Shown one piece after another: positions 8,390 through 20,790 of a DNA stretch of 64,000 bases. The stretch is from Peteryoungia algae (GTDB lineage: Bacteria > Pseudomonadota > Alphaproteobacteria > Rhizobiales > Rhizobiaceae): positions 3,490,501 to 3,554,500 of the forward strand of contig NZ_CP128477.1 of the NCBI RefSeq assembly GCF_030369675.1, read 5' to 3'. The position numbers were made by a program, and so were the translations under genes. The notes under the pieces were generated by a model. The model worked only from the letters and a program-made list of their open reading frames with translations. It was not told the DNA's origin and made no database searches. Each line of letters starts with the position of its first letter. Position 1 is the first letter of the stretch.

Positions 8390-8791
8390 TCAGCCCTTTC
8401 CCCGCCCATCATAGGCCTCGCGTGAAGCAAGGATCACGTCCTTGTGTTCCCGCGACCATTCGACCAGCCCGGCCGTTATGGCCGAAAACCCGAGGCCGTG
8501 GGTCGTCAGAGAATAGGTGACCGAGGGAGGGTTGGTGGGTTCGACATGGCGGTCAACCAATCCGTCCCGTTCGAGACGGCGCAATGTGAGCGTAAGCATG
8601 CGCTGGGTGACGCCCGAAAGCGCGCGCTCGATCTCCCGGTAGCGGCGCGGGCCTGTCGAGAGTTCCGCGATCACCATGACCGTCCATTTTTCACCAAGGC
8701 GATCAAGTGTCAGGCGAAGGCCGCAATCCTCATGATCCGGTGTGCCGCAAGGTTCGAGCGTCTTGGCCACAGGCTGTGTTGCGGCGAACAT
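8390..8791 (-). CDS. HxlR family transcriptional regulator
   Basis: A 133-residue protein with start ATG at 8791, preceded by AGGAGG seven bases away. It has the HxlR winged-helix signature: a Cys near the N-terminus (DHEDCGLRLTLDRLGEKWT), RYREIERALSGVTQRMLT as the recognition region, and LRRLERDGLVDR before the wing. Several family members sense aldehydes or quinones through that Cys. The gene is divergent from the NAD(P)-binding protein, 71 bases apart, which is the standard arrangement of an HxlR regulator and its target. Confidence 0.9.
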   Translation of the reverse strand: MFAATQPVAKTLEPCGTPDHEDCGLRLTLDRLGEKWTVMVIAELSTGPRRYREIERALSGVTQRMLTLTLRRLERDGLVDRHVEPTNPPSVTYSLTTHGLGFSAITAGLVEWSREHKDVILASREAYDGRGKG

Positions 8792-8862
8792 CAATGTGCC
8801 TCCTTACGTAGTTCCGGTGGTCGCAATAAATAGATGCGCCCGCAACGAAAAGGACGCAATCC

Positions 8863-9675
8863 ATGATACTGCTGACTGGTGGCTCCGGCCAACTCTCCTC
8901 CCTCATCGCGCAAGGTGTCAAAGACGCCGGCCTCAACATCTGCATTGGCAGCCGCCTGGCAGACGAGGCGGGGCCAGATCGACGTCGGATCGATTTCGAC
9001 GATCCACAAACGCTCGACTTCAGCGACGTCGAAACGCTAATGATGATCTCCGCCGGTTACGCGGAAGACGATGTCGTGATTAGCCGCCATGAGGCTGTAA
9101 TCGCAGCTGCTGTCAGCTTCGACGTGCGGCATGTCGTCTATACCAGCCTCAGCGGGACGGGCGACCACCTCGCCTTTGCGCTCGCCCATCGGTGGACAGA
9201 GAAGCGGCTGAAGGACAGCGGCCTTGCCTGGACGATCCTGCGCAATGGTCTCTATGCTGAGTTGATTGGGGCACTTGCCGCGCCGGTCGATGGACTGATC
9301 CGGGTACCCTTCGGCACTGCGCCTATTTTACCGGTGGCGCGGGAAGATCTGGCCGATGCCGCAGTGACGGTTCTGAAGAACCCGCAGGTTCATGCAGGTC
9401 GCATTTACGAACTGTCGGGAGTGGAAGCCTGGACTATCCACGATCTGGCAAGTGTCCTCGGCGCCACATATCAGCCGTGGCGCCTTGAAGAGATGCGGGC
9501 GTCCCTGGCTGGTGCGCCGCTCAAGCCCTTCCAGCCCCCGATGCTGATGTCGATCTATTCGAGCGCGGCTGCAGGATTTCTGCAGGCGGAGAGCACGGAC
9601 CTTCCGGTCCTGCTCCCTGACCCGCCACGGGAGACCTTGCCGATCGCGGCAGAGGCTGCGCGGGCGTCAGGGTGA
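8863..9675 (+). CDS. NmrA-like NAD(P)H-binding oxidoreductase
   Basis: A 270-residue protein. The N-terminus has the Rossmann nucleotide loop TGGSGQLSSLIA. The chain then follows the NmrA/quinone-oxidoreductase-2 layout: SRLADEAGPDRRRIDFDDPQTL early, HVVYTSLSG in the middle, WTILRNGLYAE after it. Members reduce quinones or act as NADP sensors. AAGGAC lies upstream of the ATG. The divergent HxlR gene probably controls it in response to an electrophile; this is inferred from position. Confidence 0.85.
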   Translation: MILLTGGSGQLSSLIAQGVKDAGLNICIGSRLADEAGPDRRRIDFDDPQTLDFSDVETLMMISAGYAEDDVVISRHEAVIAAAVSFDVRHVVYTSLSGTGDHLAFALAHRWTEKRLKDSGLAWTILRNGLYAELIGALAAPVDGLIRVPFGTAPILPVAREDLADAAVTVLKNPQVHAGRIYELSGVEAWTIHDLASVLGATYQPWRLEEMRASLAGAPLKPFQPPMLMSIYSSAAAGFLQAESTDLPVLLPDPPRETLPIAAEAARASG

Positions 9676-9713
9676 GATGAGGAAACGGGAGCCTTCAAGG
9701 AAGGCCCCAGCCC

Positions 9714-11534
<1,821 letters not shown>

Positions 11535-11608
11535 GGCTCGCGCATATAGCAGCGAGCTTGGTCAACGCCTAGCGGGAAATTGACGCGATAGGCTGGAAAG
11601 CTTGGCTT

Positions 11609-12484
11609 TTAGACGCAGAATTGTTCCGGCCAGTCGCGGCGGGTGGCGACCTGGCCATCGGTTCTGAGGCGGCGGACGGTGTCGAGATCGATTTGCGTGA
11701 TCAGCCAGTGGCTCTCCTCGACCTCGTCGCTCTCGCTTTCGGCATAGATGCCACTGGGCGGCATGCCGTAGTCGGAGGGCACGTAAAGGGCGGCACGGCC
11801 ACGATTTTCGTCGAGTGCGGGGGACCAGGGCGCGGTGCCGGCCGTGGGGGAGGAAAGAATGGCGATCTGGTTTTCGAGCGCCCGCGCCTGGGCGCCGATG
11901 CGCACGCGGTAAGCACCGGCCAGCGTGTCGGTGCAGGACGGGGCGAGGATCAGATCGACGCCCTGTTCCGCGAGGGTGTGGGCGAGCATCGGGAATTCGT
12001 TGTCGTAGCAGATGAGGATGCCGAGTTTGCCGAGCGGCGTGTCGAGGGCGGTGAGGCCATCGCGTCCGGCAGCGATCCCCCATTGCTCGCGCTCGAAGCG
12101 GGTCATGATGATCTTGTCCTGATGGCCGACAAGGCCATCGGGTCCGAAGAGGAAGGCGCGGTTGCGGTATTGACCGTCGGGGTCGAGCACGGGTGCCGAG
12201 CCGGGCTGGAAGACGATCGAATGGGTGCGGGCGAGCTCCTCGCAAAGTTCGACCCAGGCCGGGATCGTGGGCTGGATGCCGGCAATAGAGCCGTGCAGGT
12301 CGGACCGTGTGGCGGCGTCGAGCTGGCCGGCGAGCACCAGTCCGGCATATTCCGGCAGGAGCACGAGTTTCGCGCCGCGCTCGACGGCCTGATGCACCAG
12401 TTGCGTCAGATGGAGGACATAATCTTCCCAGCTTTCGATGAGCTCGATCTTGTACTGGCAGGCGGCAAGGGTAAGGACTGTCAT
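11609..12484 (-). CDS. Carbon-nitrogen hydrolase (nitrilase superfamily)
   Basis: A 291-residue protein with the full Glu-Lys-Cys triad: Glu45 in LLPEYAGL, Lys124 in QDKIIMTRFE, and Cys159 in LILICYDNEF-type context (GILICYDNEFP). The superfamily hydrolyses or forms amide bonds. The start codon overlaps the stop of the upstream GNAT gene (ATGA). In other bacteria a GNAT domain and this type of hydrolase occur as one fused polypeptide, so here the two coupled genes probably act together on one substrate, likely an acylated amine or amino acid. The substrate is not known. Confidence 0.92.
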   Translation of the reverse strand: MTVLTLAACQYKIELIESWEDYVLHLTQLVHQAVERGAKLVLLPEYAGLVLAGQLDAATRSDLHGSIAGIQPTIPAWVELCEELARTHSIVFQPGSAPVLDPDGQYRNRAFLFGPDGLVGHQDKIIMTRFEREQWGIAAGRDGLTALDTPLGKLGILICYDNEFPMLAHTLAEQGVDLILAPSCTDTLAGAYRVRIGAQARALENQIAILSSPTAGTAPWSPALDENRGRAALYVPSDYGMPPSGIYAESESDEVEESHWLITQIDLDTVRRLRTDGQVATRRDWPEQFCV

Positions 12485-13074
12485 GCGCTGAGATCCCGGA
12501 TCCAGAAGGAAAGCGGCTTCGGACTTTCATGGGTTTCATCGAGGTCGCGCCAGGTGAAGATGGTGCGAAGCTCGGGGTGATGGGTATAGCCGCGCTTGCC
12601 CCAGAAGGCATCGAGCGGCTGATAATCCGCCGGCCGGCGCGGGTGGTCGGCGGGGCGCTCGACGGCGCAGAAGGTGGCGTAGCGCAGGCCGAGCTTCTTC
12701 GCCTGCGCCTCGCGGCCCTCGAAGAACTTCACGCCGATGCCGCGGCCGCGATATTGGGGCAGAAGCACGCTTTCGCCGAAATAGAAGAAGTGTTCGGGAT
12801 CGAAGCCTGCCGCAAGGAAAGGGCGTTGAACCTCTTCGGTCTCGCCTGCCATCGGCGTGCCCGTCGCCACCCCGACCACCTTGTCGCCATCCATGGCCAG
12901 CACGAAGACGGAGCCTTCAGACCTCGCATAGGTCGACAGATAGGTCTGCTCGTAATCCGGATTTCCCTCGTACAGATAGGGAAAGTCGCGAAAGACGGTG
13001 GATCTGAGCCGCGCGAGGTCGCCGAAGAAGGGTGTCGCGTCGCTGCCGGAAAAGGATTGGATCGTAAGCGTCAT
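12481..13074 (-). CDS. GNAT family N-acetyltransferase
   Basis: A 197-residue protein. The acetyl-CoA pyrophosphate loop is in LLPQYRGRGIGVKF, the Q/RxxGxG/A motif, at about residue 107-120. The C-terminal part (ATFCAVERPADHP) is the usual substrate-side segment of the fused GNAT/hydrolase family. It is the first gene of a two-gene operon with the nitrilase-type hydrolase, and the stop overlaps the next start by four bases. Confidence 0.9.
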   Translation of the reverse strand: MTLTIQSFSGSDATPFFGDLARLRSTVFRDFPYLYEGNPDYEQTYLSTYARSEGSVFVLAMDGDKVVGVATGTPMAGETEEVQRPFLAAGFDPEHFFYFGESVLLPQYRGRGIGVKFFEGREAQAKKLGLRYATFCAVERPADHPRRPADYQPLDAFWGKRGYTHHPELRTIFTWRDLDETHESPKPLSFWIRDLSA

Positions 13075-13155
13075 AGAGTGTTTTCAGTCCGTTGCGGAGT
13101 GGTTATACCCGTCTGTGACGACCTGAGAAAGCAGTTCCACGACGAGGAGTGATCG

Positions 13156-13557
13156 ATGACCGCCGCCGCCACCATCCGTGCCTATTACGATGCCTTCAAT
13201 GCCGGCGACATGGACCGTTTCCTCGCGCTCCTGACCGATGACGTGGCCCACGACATCAACCAGGGCGCCCGCCAGACGGGCAAGGAAGCCTTTGCGAAGT
13301 TCATGGACCACATGAACCGATGCTACAAGGAAGAGCTGACCGATATGGTGGTCATGGTGAACGAGGACGGCACGCGGGGTGCTGCCGAATTCATCGTCAA
13401 CGGCACCTATCTCGCCACGGACGAGGGCTTGCCGGAAGCCGATGGACAGACCTACCGCCTGCCGGCTGGCGCTTTCTTCGAAATCCGTGACGGCAAGGTT
13501 GCCCGCATCTCCAATTATTACAGCCTGCCCGACTGGATCGCCCAGGTCGGCGGCTGA
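13156..13557 (+). CDS. Ketosteroid isomerase-related (NTF2-like) protein
   Basis: A 133-residue SnoaL/NTF2-fold protein (MTAAATIRAYYDAFNAGD..., then LLTDDVAHDIN; near the end ISNYYSLPDW). GAGGAG lies before the ATG. It fits the proteobacterial family of about 135 residues annotated as steroid delta-isomerase-related, whose substrate is not known. It is divergent from the GNAT-hydrolase operon, 81 bases apart, and may share its control. Confidence 0.85.
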   Translation: MTAAATIRAYYDAFNAGDMDRFLALLTDDVAHDINQGARQTGKEAFAKFMDHMNRCYKEELTDMVVMVNEDGTRGAAEFIVNGTYLATDEGLPEADGQTYRLPAGAFFEIRDGKVARISNYYSLPDWIAQVGG

Positions 13558-13575
13558 AGACATTCAGAAATGGAA

Positions 13576-13608
13576 AAAGAGCCGTCCCGTTCCATGGGAC
13601 GGCTCTTT
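13576..13608 (+). terminator. Rho-independent terminator
   Basis: A 13-bp perfect stem, AAAGAGCCGTCCC / GGGACGGCTCTTT with a seven-base loop, starts 18 bases after the NTF2-like gene. The T-rich side serves the plus-strand gene, and the A-rich side could also stop the convergent DUF2171 gene. Confidence 0.9.
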
Positions 13609-13640
13609 GCTTTCGCCGGCATCATGCCAAGGCGTATCGA

Positions 13641-13871
13641 TCAGTTGACCGACCAGTCGCGCTTCACGTCGTCGGCGTTTTTGGCCAGATGCACGTGCTG
13701 ATCGACATGATCGACCCAGTCGAGGGGAATGTAGTGGTGCTGACCGTCAGCCGAATCATTCTTGGTCAGCTTGATGCGGCTTGCGCCATCCATATGGTCG
13801 ACAGTGCCGACATGGGCGCCGTCCTGGGCCAGAACTTCCATATGTTCGCGGATCTGATCTGCAGAAATCAT
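13641..13871 (-). CDS. DUF2171 domain protein
   Basis: A 76-residue protein beginning MISADQIREHMEVLAQDG. A perfect AAGGAGG lies upstream of the ATG. It has the DUF2171 features: GxHVGTVDHMDG, IKLTKNDSADGQHHYIP and WVDHVDQHVHL. It is a single small PRC-barrel-like beta unit. Proteins of this family are often stress-related small cytosolic proteins, but the function is not established. Confidence 0.9.
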   Translation of the reverse strand: MISADQIREHMEVLAQDGAHVGTVDHMDGASRIKLTKNDSADGQHHYIPLDWVDHVDQHVHLAKNADDVKRDWSVN

Positions 13872-14038
13872 CTGATATCCTCCTTTGGATGTTTCGATGC
13901 CTGAGAAAGTCGCGACCGGGGGGATTTGTTCCGGTCGGGACTTCCGGTCTCAGGTGGAAGATCAGCGGAACATCCGCCGCCTATGCGCATTGTCAGGGAC
14001 CCCCCACGCGAGATCCCTTGCGCGACAGCGAGACATTC

Positions 14039-15730
14039 ATGCTTCCGAGAATTGCGATCATCGGCACGGGTCCAACCGGCCTCTACACCTTCAAGCGACT
14101 GATCGAGGCGACAGCTCCCCTGTCGATCACCCTCTACGAGGCGGAGGGTGAACCCGGCAAGGGCACGCCATACCATCCCGATATGAATGACCCGGCCATG
14201 CTCTCCAATATTCCGAGCATCGAACTTCCCGCCTTTACAGAAACGCTGGCCGAGTGGCTGCGGCGGCAGGATGATGAATGCCTGGTCCGCCATGGCATCC
14301 GCCGCGAGGCGATCGACGAGCGGGAATTCTATCCGCGCCTGGTGCTGGGCGATTACATGCAGGCGCAGTTCGAGCGCATGCTGACGCTGGCTGCCGAGCG
14401 CGGTCACGAGATCACCGTGCTGGCCCGCCACAAGATAGCCGACATCGAGATCCAGGCGGATGCGATCCGGTTGCGGGTTTCCCATCCGGACGGAGAAGAC
14501 GACGCGAGTTTCGATCACGTTGTCATGGCGACCGGTCACAACTGGCCCGAAAGCACGGAAATCCGTCCCGGCTACTTCGTCTCGCCCTGGCCAGCGACGG
14601 TGCTCCAGTCTATCCGCAACGAGGCGGTCGGCATTCTCGGCACGTCGCTGAGCGGCATCGACGCTCTGATGACGGTCGCAACTGCGCATGGGATGTTCTA
14701 CGCTGATGCGGCGGGCGACCTTCAATACCAGCCCGCCGAAGGCACGCAGGATTTCCGGGCGACGCTGATGTCGCGCAAGGGCATCCTGCCGGAGGCCGAT
14801 TTTTATTGTCCTCTGCCCTATGTGGAGCCCGAGGTCTGCACCGAAGAGGCAATCGACGCCCTGATCTCGACGGGTCGGCACGATCTGCTCGATGATGTCT
14901 TCGATCTCTTCCGCCGCGAGATCGTCGCGCGCGATCCCGACTACGCCGCCCGGATCGGCCTGTCGCAGTTGACGGTGGAGAGTTTTGCTGCGGCCTATTA
15001 TGCCGACCGGACCGAGAGCGATCCTTTCGTCTGGGCAGCGAAGAACCTGGCCGAAGCCGAGGACAACAGGGTAAAGCGCTACACGGTGCCGTGGCGCTAT
15101 GCGATCCTGATCACCCACGAGATCGTCGCCCGTGTGATTCCGCATCTGGACGAGAACGACCTCAAGCGTTTCCACCGACACTTCAAGGGCATTTTCATCG
15201 ACGACTATGCAACGGTGCCGCTGATGTCGATCCGCAGGCTGCTTGCGCTGTCGCGCGCGGGCAAGCTGTCCATCCTGCGGCTTGGCGAGGAATACCTGAT
15301 CCGGACGGCCGAGGACGGTCTGGAGCGAGGCGCGGAAGTCGAGGTGTCAGGCACGGTGCATCGCTTCGGCGCCTTCATCGATGCGACCGGCCAGGATACC
15401 CTGTCGGCCACGGATCTCCCCTTTCCGACCCTCGTCGCCCAGGGTGGCGTGCGCGAAGCCGCGACCCCCAAGGTCGAGACAATCATGTCCCTCGACCGGG
15501 ATCCCGATATGGTTCGGACAGGCGGCATCGACGTGGACGATTGCTATCGCCCGAGTCTCGGCCTGATGTCGCAGGGGCGGCTTTATTGCGCGGCGATCGC
15601 CTTCCTGCTGCACAAGGAGCCCTTTGTTCAAGGCATCACTAGTGCCCGGGACATCGGCGAGACAGTTGGCGATGCAATCCTCAAGGACATTTTTGAGGTC
15701 GACACGCCGCTATTTCAGATCTCGGCGTAA
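14039..15730 (+). CDS. FAD/NAD(P)-binding protein, HpaX/SidA-like oxidoreductase family
   Basis: A 563-residue protein starting at the ATG at 14039. The N-terminal dinucleotide fold has IAIIGTGPTGLYTF, and the second glycine-rich loop is in VGILGTSLSGIDAL. The early GTPYHPDMNDPAMLSN block and the ATGHNWPE motif are typical of the FAD-NAD(P)-binding family (PF13454). Members resemble N-hydroxylating monooxygenases, but many have no known substrate. The last 16 bases overlap the convergent MOSC gene. Confidence 0.85.
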   Translation: MLPRIAIIGTGPTGLYTFKRLIEATAPLSITLYEAEGEPGKGTPYHPDMNDPAMLSNIPSIELPAFTETLAEWLRRQDDECLVRHGIRREAIDEREFYPRLVLGDYMQAQFERMLTLAAERGHEITVLARHKIADIEIQADAIRLRVSHPDGEDDASFDHVVMATGHNWPESTEIRPGYFVSPWPATVLQSIRNEAVGILGTSLSGIDALMTVATAHGMFYADAAGDLQYQPAEGTQDFRATLMSRKGILPEADFYCPLPYVEPEVCTEEAIDALISTGRHDLLDDVFDLFRREIVARDPDYAARIGLSQLTVESFAAAYYADRTESDPFVWAAKNLAEAEDNRVKRYTVPWRYAILITHEIVARVIPHLDENDLKRFHRHFKGIFIDDYATVPLMSIRRLLALSRAGKLSILRLGEEYLIRTAEDGLERGAEVEVSGTVHRFGAFIDATGQDTLSATDLPFPTLVAQGGVREAATPKVETIMSLDRDPDMVRTGGIDVDDCYRPSLGLMSQGRLYCAAIAFLLHKEPFVQGITSARDIGETVGDAILKDIFEVDTPLFQISA

Positions 15731-16443
15731 ACAGCATCATCGACGCGGATGGTCACGGCCTCGGCTGGCGTTGCATAGACGCCGAGATTGCGCTTGTTGT
15801 GGCGCATGATGCCGCGCAGCACGTCGGGCTCTTCCGCCATGCCGGGCTGTGCGACAAGCGTCATCCCACAGCGACGCGAGGCCTCGGTGACGCGGATGTC
15901 CGCGTCGCCGATCCTGACGACATGACCCACCCAGTCGTTTTCGAGGAAACCATCCCCGTTGTCGGTTTCGATCAGCACGGAGGGGCGAAAGCGCCTTGCA
16001 TCGAGCGGCGGGAGGCTTGCGCTTCCGGCAAGCGCCTGAAGCGATGCCGATGTCACGAGGTGAAGGGGCGCCGGCTGATATCGGTTGGAGACAACGGGAA
16101 AGCGGTAGTCACCCGCGCCAAGGAGCCCGACGGCAACCGGGAAGCCGAAATGCTCTGCCAGTCGATCCGCCAGTGCGTCGTCATCAAGTGCATGCTCCGC
16201 CCCGTCGGCGAAGCGCAGCACCGGCAGTCCGGTTGGCGCTTGCGAGGCGGTGACGAAGAGTGCGGGACGCCAGCGGGTCTCCCGTTCGGGGGCTGCGGCC
16301 AGACCCGTTGCCGGGTCGAACAGGGCGAATTGCCGGTCACCTGCGATCCCCTCGGGGGAAACCGTGATCGAGGCGAGCGATTCGCCGCCAACCGAACTCA
16401 CCGGATAGCGCCAGACTTCCCGCACTCGACCGATTCTTTGCAT
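15715..16443 (-). CDS. MOSC domain protein
   Basis: A 242-residue protein (ATG at 16443; a start six codons upstream is possible). The N-terminal beta-barrel part begins MQRIGRVREVWRYPVSSVGGE, and the MOSC domain carries the conserved Cys in TEASRRCGMTL. This Cys binds the molybdenum cofactor in mARC/YcbX-type enzymes, which reduce N-hydroxylated compounds. Its 3' end overlaps the gene on the other strand by 16 bases. I infer a molybdenum reductase role. Confidence 0.9.
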   Translation of the reverse strand: MQRIGRVREVWRYPVSSVGGESLASITVSPEGIAGDRQFALFDPATGLAAAPERETRWRPALFVTASQAPTGLPVLRFADGAEHALDDDALADRLAEHFGFPVAVGLLGAGDYRFPVVSNRYQPAPLHLVTSASLQALAGSASLPPLDARRFRPSVLIETDNGDGFLENDWVGHVVRIGDADIRVTEASRRCGMTLVAQPGMAEEPDVLRGIMRHNKRNLGVYATPAEAVTIRVDDAVYAEI

Positions 16444-16538
16444 GATGGTTCCCCGTTTCAAACGATCACCATACGCGGGATAGTCGCATTATGTTCCCGG
16501 AATTCTGCGTGGCAGCACCTTTGCCTGCGTGCTCGTCC

Positions 16539-17564
<1,026 letters not shown>

Positions 17565-17566
17565 GA

Positions 17567-18769
17567 TCAGATCATCCCGATGGTCTTGCCGGCATCGATG
17601 AATGCGGCGATGGCGGTATCGATATCGGCCTCGGAAAGCGCTGCCGACATCTGGGTACGGATGCGGGCCTGCCCCTTGGGCACGACGGGGAAGAAGAAGC
17701 CGGCGACATAGATGCCGCGCGCATCGAGTTCGGCGGCAAGCTTTTGGGCAAGCACCGCGTCATGGGTCATGACCGGGATGATCGGCGTTTCGCCGGGAAG
17801 CAGTTCGAAGCCAGCCTCGGTGAGGCCCTGGCGGAAACGCCGGGTATGGCCGGTGAGCTTTGTGCGCAGTTCGTCGGCGCTTTCGGCGATCTCGATCGCC
17901 TTCAGGGAGCCGGCAGCGACAGCGGGTGCAAGGCTGTTGGAGAAGAGATAGGGCCGCGCGCGCTGGCGCAAAAGGTCGATGGCGGCTTTCGGGCCGGCGA
18001 TGAAACCGCCCATGGCTCCACCAAGTGTCTTGCCGAAGGTGCCGGTGATGATGTCGACACGCGTGCCGACACCCGTCAACGTCGGCGTGCCCTTGCCCTT
18101 GGTCCCGAGATGGCCGGTGGCATGGCATTCGTCGATCATCACCATGGCGCCGTATTTTTCGGCGAGCGCACAGATCTCCGGCAGCTTTGCGACATAGCCG
18201 TCCATCGAGAAAACGCCGTCGGTGACGATCAGACGGAAGCGCGTACCGCCGGCGATTGCCTTCTTCAGCTCGTCTTCCAGCCCGTCCATATCCGAATTGG
18301 CATAGCGGTAGCGCTTAGCCTTGGAGAGGCGCACGCCGTCGATGATCGAGGCATGGTTCAGGCTGTCGGAAATGATGGCGTCTTCCGGGCCCAGCAGCGT
18401 TTCGAAGATCCCGCCATTGGCATCGAAACAGGCGGCAAACAGGATCGCATCGCCCTTGTCGAGATAACGCGCGATCGCCTGTTCGAGCGCGCGGTGAATG
18501 TCCTGTGCGCCGCAGATGAAGCGGACCGAGGCCATGCCGAAGCCATGGCTGTCGATCGCGGCCTTGGCGGCCTGTTCGATATCGGGATGATTGGCGAGGC
18601 CGAGATAATTGTTGGCGCAGAGATTGATCATCTCGCGCGTGCCCTTGGCATCACGCACCTGTATGCGGCCCGATTGCGGACTGACGATCTCGCGTTCGCG
18701 CTTCAGAAGCCCGTCGGCTTCGATGCTCTTAAGGGTTTCGGTAATGTGGTCGAGAAAGCCGGTCTGCAT
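17567..18769 (-). CDS. kbl: Glycine C-acetyltransferase (2-amino-3-ketobutyrate CoA ligase)
   Basis: A 400-residue PLP enzyme. I start it at the ATG at 18769 ([11 protein letters not shown]) because it matches the family N-terminus and follows GAGGGATTT; a longer frame would reach into the regulator. The PLP lysine is in TFGKTLGG (Lys247), and IDECHATGH is the conserved Asp/His block. It splits 2-amino-3-ketobutyrate with CoA to glycine and acetyl-CoA. It is the first gene of the kbl-tdh operon, downstream of an XRE-cupin regulator on the same strand. Confidence 0.97.
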   Translation of the reverse strand: MQTGFLDHITETLKSIEADGLLKREREIVSPQSGRIQVRDAKGTREMINLCANNYLGLANHPDIEQAAKAAIDSHGFGMASVRFICGAQDIHRALEQAIARYLDKGDAILFAACFDANGGIFETLLGPEDAIISDSLNHASIIDGVRLSKAKRYRYANSDMDGLEDELKKAIAGGTRFRLIVTDGVFSMDGYVAKLPEICALAEKYGAMVMIDECHATGHLGTKGKGTPTLTGVGTRVDIITGTFGKTLGGAMGGFIAGPKAAIDLLRQRARPYLFSNSLAPAVAAGSLKAIEIAESADELRTKLTGHTRRFRQGLTEAGFELLPGETPIIPVMTHDAVLAQKLAAELDARGIYVAGFFFPVVPKGQARIRTQMSAALSEADIDTAIAAFIDAGKTIGMI

Positions 18770-18851
18770 GGGAAATCCCTCGATGCTGAATAATTCCAGC
18801 ATATCGGAATTTTGCCCTCCGGCAATCGATATTTTGGAATTGCCTTTTCGT

Positions 18852-19418
18852 CTACCTGTGTAGCACGACCAGCAGGCCTTTGCCGATATCCGTTCCGCCA
18901 TTGCGGATCGCATGCGGAACATCGGCGCGGTAACGGGCAGTCTCGCCGGCCCGGATGACGGTCTTGCTGCCGCCGCTCGAAATCTCGAAACCATCGGTGA
19001 AGGCGGTGAAATGCTCGAAGGCGCCGATCGAATGTGGCTGGCTGATCAGCGCGCCGCCGGGATCCATTTCGAGCTCGTACCATTCCGTCTGGCCGGCGAG
19101 CCGGGGTGAACTCCGGATCTTCAGCCGGCAGGACCCGTCAGCGCTGCGGATCACCGGCGTGTGCATGATCGAGGTCACCTCGATCTCTTCGCGCCCGGCG
19201 ACCGACGTGCCGTTGCCGATGAGATCGGACAGTTCGACCTCCATCGCCTGGGTAAGGCTCCAGAGCACGGCGAAAGTCGGATTGGCCTCGCCCCGCTCGA
19301 TCTGGCTGAGCATCGACTTGGAAACGCCCGACAGCGTGCCGAGCTGTTCGAGCGTCAGCTTGCGCGCCTTGCGCTCGCGTTTTATGGCCGGGCCGATCTC
19401 GGGAGTGTGCTGCTGCAT
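18852..19418 (-). CDS. XRE-cupin transcriptional regulator upstream of kbl-tdh
   Basis: A 188-residue protein starting at the ATG at 19418 ([17 protein letters not shown]). An HTH_3 domain ([20 protein letters not shown]) is followed by a small cupin (residues about 100-188: [18 protein letters not shown] ... [17 protein letters not shown]) that may bind a ligand such as threonine or glycine. It lies 82 bases before kbl on the same strand and is divergent from a second regulator of the same type, so control of threonine use is likely but inferred. Confidence 0.88.
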   Translation of the reverse strand: MQQHTPEIGPAIKRERKARKLTLEQLGTLSGVSKSMLSQIERGEANPTFAVLWSLTQAMEVELSDLIGNGTSVAGREEIEVTSIMHTPVIRSADGSCRLKIRSSPRLAGQTEWYELEMDPGGALISQPHSIGAFEHFTAFTDGFEISSGGSKTVIRAGETARYRADVPHAIRNGGTDIGKGLLVVLHR

Positions 19419-19539
19419 CGGATTGTCCTGCGGTCTTGACGGCGGGGCGGTCGCTTCTTTTACGCCGAGGGTGAGGCATGAAGAAAGAGGGGGCATACCA
19501 AAGCTTGACTCCATTATGCGCACATGAAATTCTCGGATA

Positions 19540-20112
19540 ATGGAATCAGAAGATTGCTTCGAGACACATGTCGCCGAGCGGCTGAAGCGTCTGCGGGTCG
19601 GGCGCGGCTTGACCCTCGACCAGCTGGCCGAAGCGTCCGGCGTCAGTCGGGCGATGATTTCGCGCATCGAACGCACGGAGGCAAGTCCGACGGCCGCGCT
19701 GCTGGCGCGGCTCTGCTCGGCGCTCGGTGTGTCGCTCTCGGTCTTCTTCGCCAGCACGGAAGCAGAGCCTTCGCCACTGTCGCGCCGGGTCGAACAGCCG
19801 ATCTGGCGCGATCCGGAAAGCGGCTATCTGCGCCGTGCCGTCTCACCGCAAGGCACGGGCAGCGGGACCGATATCGTCGAGGTCGAGTTTCCGGCCGGTG
19901 CCGAGCTTCGGTTTCCGGGACGCCCGACCGGGCGCAGCCAGACCCAGCATGTCTGGGTCTTCGAGGGCGTGATCGAACTCATTGTCGGCGACACAGTACA
20001 TCGGCTGGAGGCAGGAGACTGTCTCTTCATGAATGTCGGTGATGTGCACGGCTACCGCAATCCGACCGACCGCGCTGCCCGCTATGCCGTCGTCATTTCC
20101 CTCGGACCCTGA
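19540..20112 (+). CDS. XRE-cupin transcriptional regulator
   Basis: A 190-residue protein beginning MESEDCFETHVAERLKRL. An HTH domain (LTLDQLAEASGVSRAMISRI) and a C-terminal cupin (TQHVWVFEGVIELIVGDTVH ... EAGDCLFMNVGDVHGYRN) are clear. It is followed 26 bases later by a GNAT gene, which it probably controls. It is divergent from the kbl-tdh regulator, with a 121-base shared promoter region. Confidence 0.9.
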   Translation: MESEDCFETHVAERLKRLRVGRGLTLDQLAEASGVSRAMISRIERTEASPTAALLARLCSALGVSLSVFFASTEAEPSPLSRRVEQPIWRDPESGYLRRAVSPQGTGSGTDIVEVEFPAGAELRFPGRPTGRSQTQHVWVFEGVIELIVGDTVHRLEAGDCLFMNVGDVHGYRNPTDRAARYAVVISLGP

Positions 20113-20138
20113 TCACTCCCGACCACAGGACTTGAACC

Positions 20139-20669
20139 ATGCCTGCCGCCAAGCCTGATATTCGCCTGCTCTCCGAAGCCGACGCGCTCGCCGTCCTGAA
20201 CGACCTTTGCGAGGCCCTGTCCGACTGTGTGGACGACGGGGCTTCCCTTGGCTTCATGTCACCCTTCACGCCCACGGATGGCAAAGCCTTCTGGGAAGGG
20301 GTCGCAGACCGCGTCGGGCGCGGCGAGGTGCTCCTCTACGGCGCCTTTATCGGGGACCGCCTCGTCGGCACGGTCCAGATCGGATTTGCCTCGAAACCCA
20401 ACCAGCCCCACCGCGCCGATCTGATGAAGTTGCTTGTGCATCGTGATGCTCGTGGGCTCGGTCTGTCCAGGATGCTGATGGCCGCAGCGGAGGCCGGTGC
20501 GGCCCGGGCGGGTCTGTCCTTGCTGGTCCTCGATACGGCTGCGGGCGAATTGGCCGAAACACTTTACGAGAAACTCGGCTGGCAGCGCTCCGGCATCATT
20601 CCGAACTATGCGCTCTTCCCCGACGGACGCTTTTGCGACACGGTGATTTTCTGGAAGGCCCTCTCCTGA
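20139..20669 (+). CDS. GNAT family N-acetyltransferase
   Basis: A 176-residue protein. The acetyl-CoA loop is VHRDARGLGLSRML (residues about 102-115), and the C-terminus (TLYEKLGWQRSGIIPNYA) is the standard GNAT end for antibiotic or amine acetylases. It forms a unit with the preceding XRE-cupin regulator (26-base gap), an arrangement common for GNATs of unknown substrate. Confidence 0.9.
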   Translation: MPAAKPDIRLLSEADALAVLNDLCEALSDCVDDGASLGFMSPFTPTDGKAFWEGVADRVGRGEVLLYGAFIGDRLVGTVQIGFASKPNQPHRADLMKLLVHRDARGLGLSRMLMAAAEAGAARAGLSLLVLDTAAGELAETLYEKLGWQRSGIIPNYALFPDGRFCDTVIFWKALS

Positions 20670-20790
20670 TGGGCGCAGCGCAAGCTGTTGAAACTCACCC
20701 AAAAAACGTCAGCGCCAAGCCCTTTCCATAGGCATGGTCTTCTGCTTATCGTCCGCCGGAATTCAGATAATCAGGGGAACGTGGAACAAG

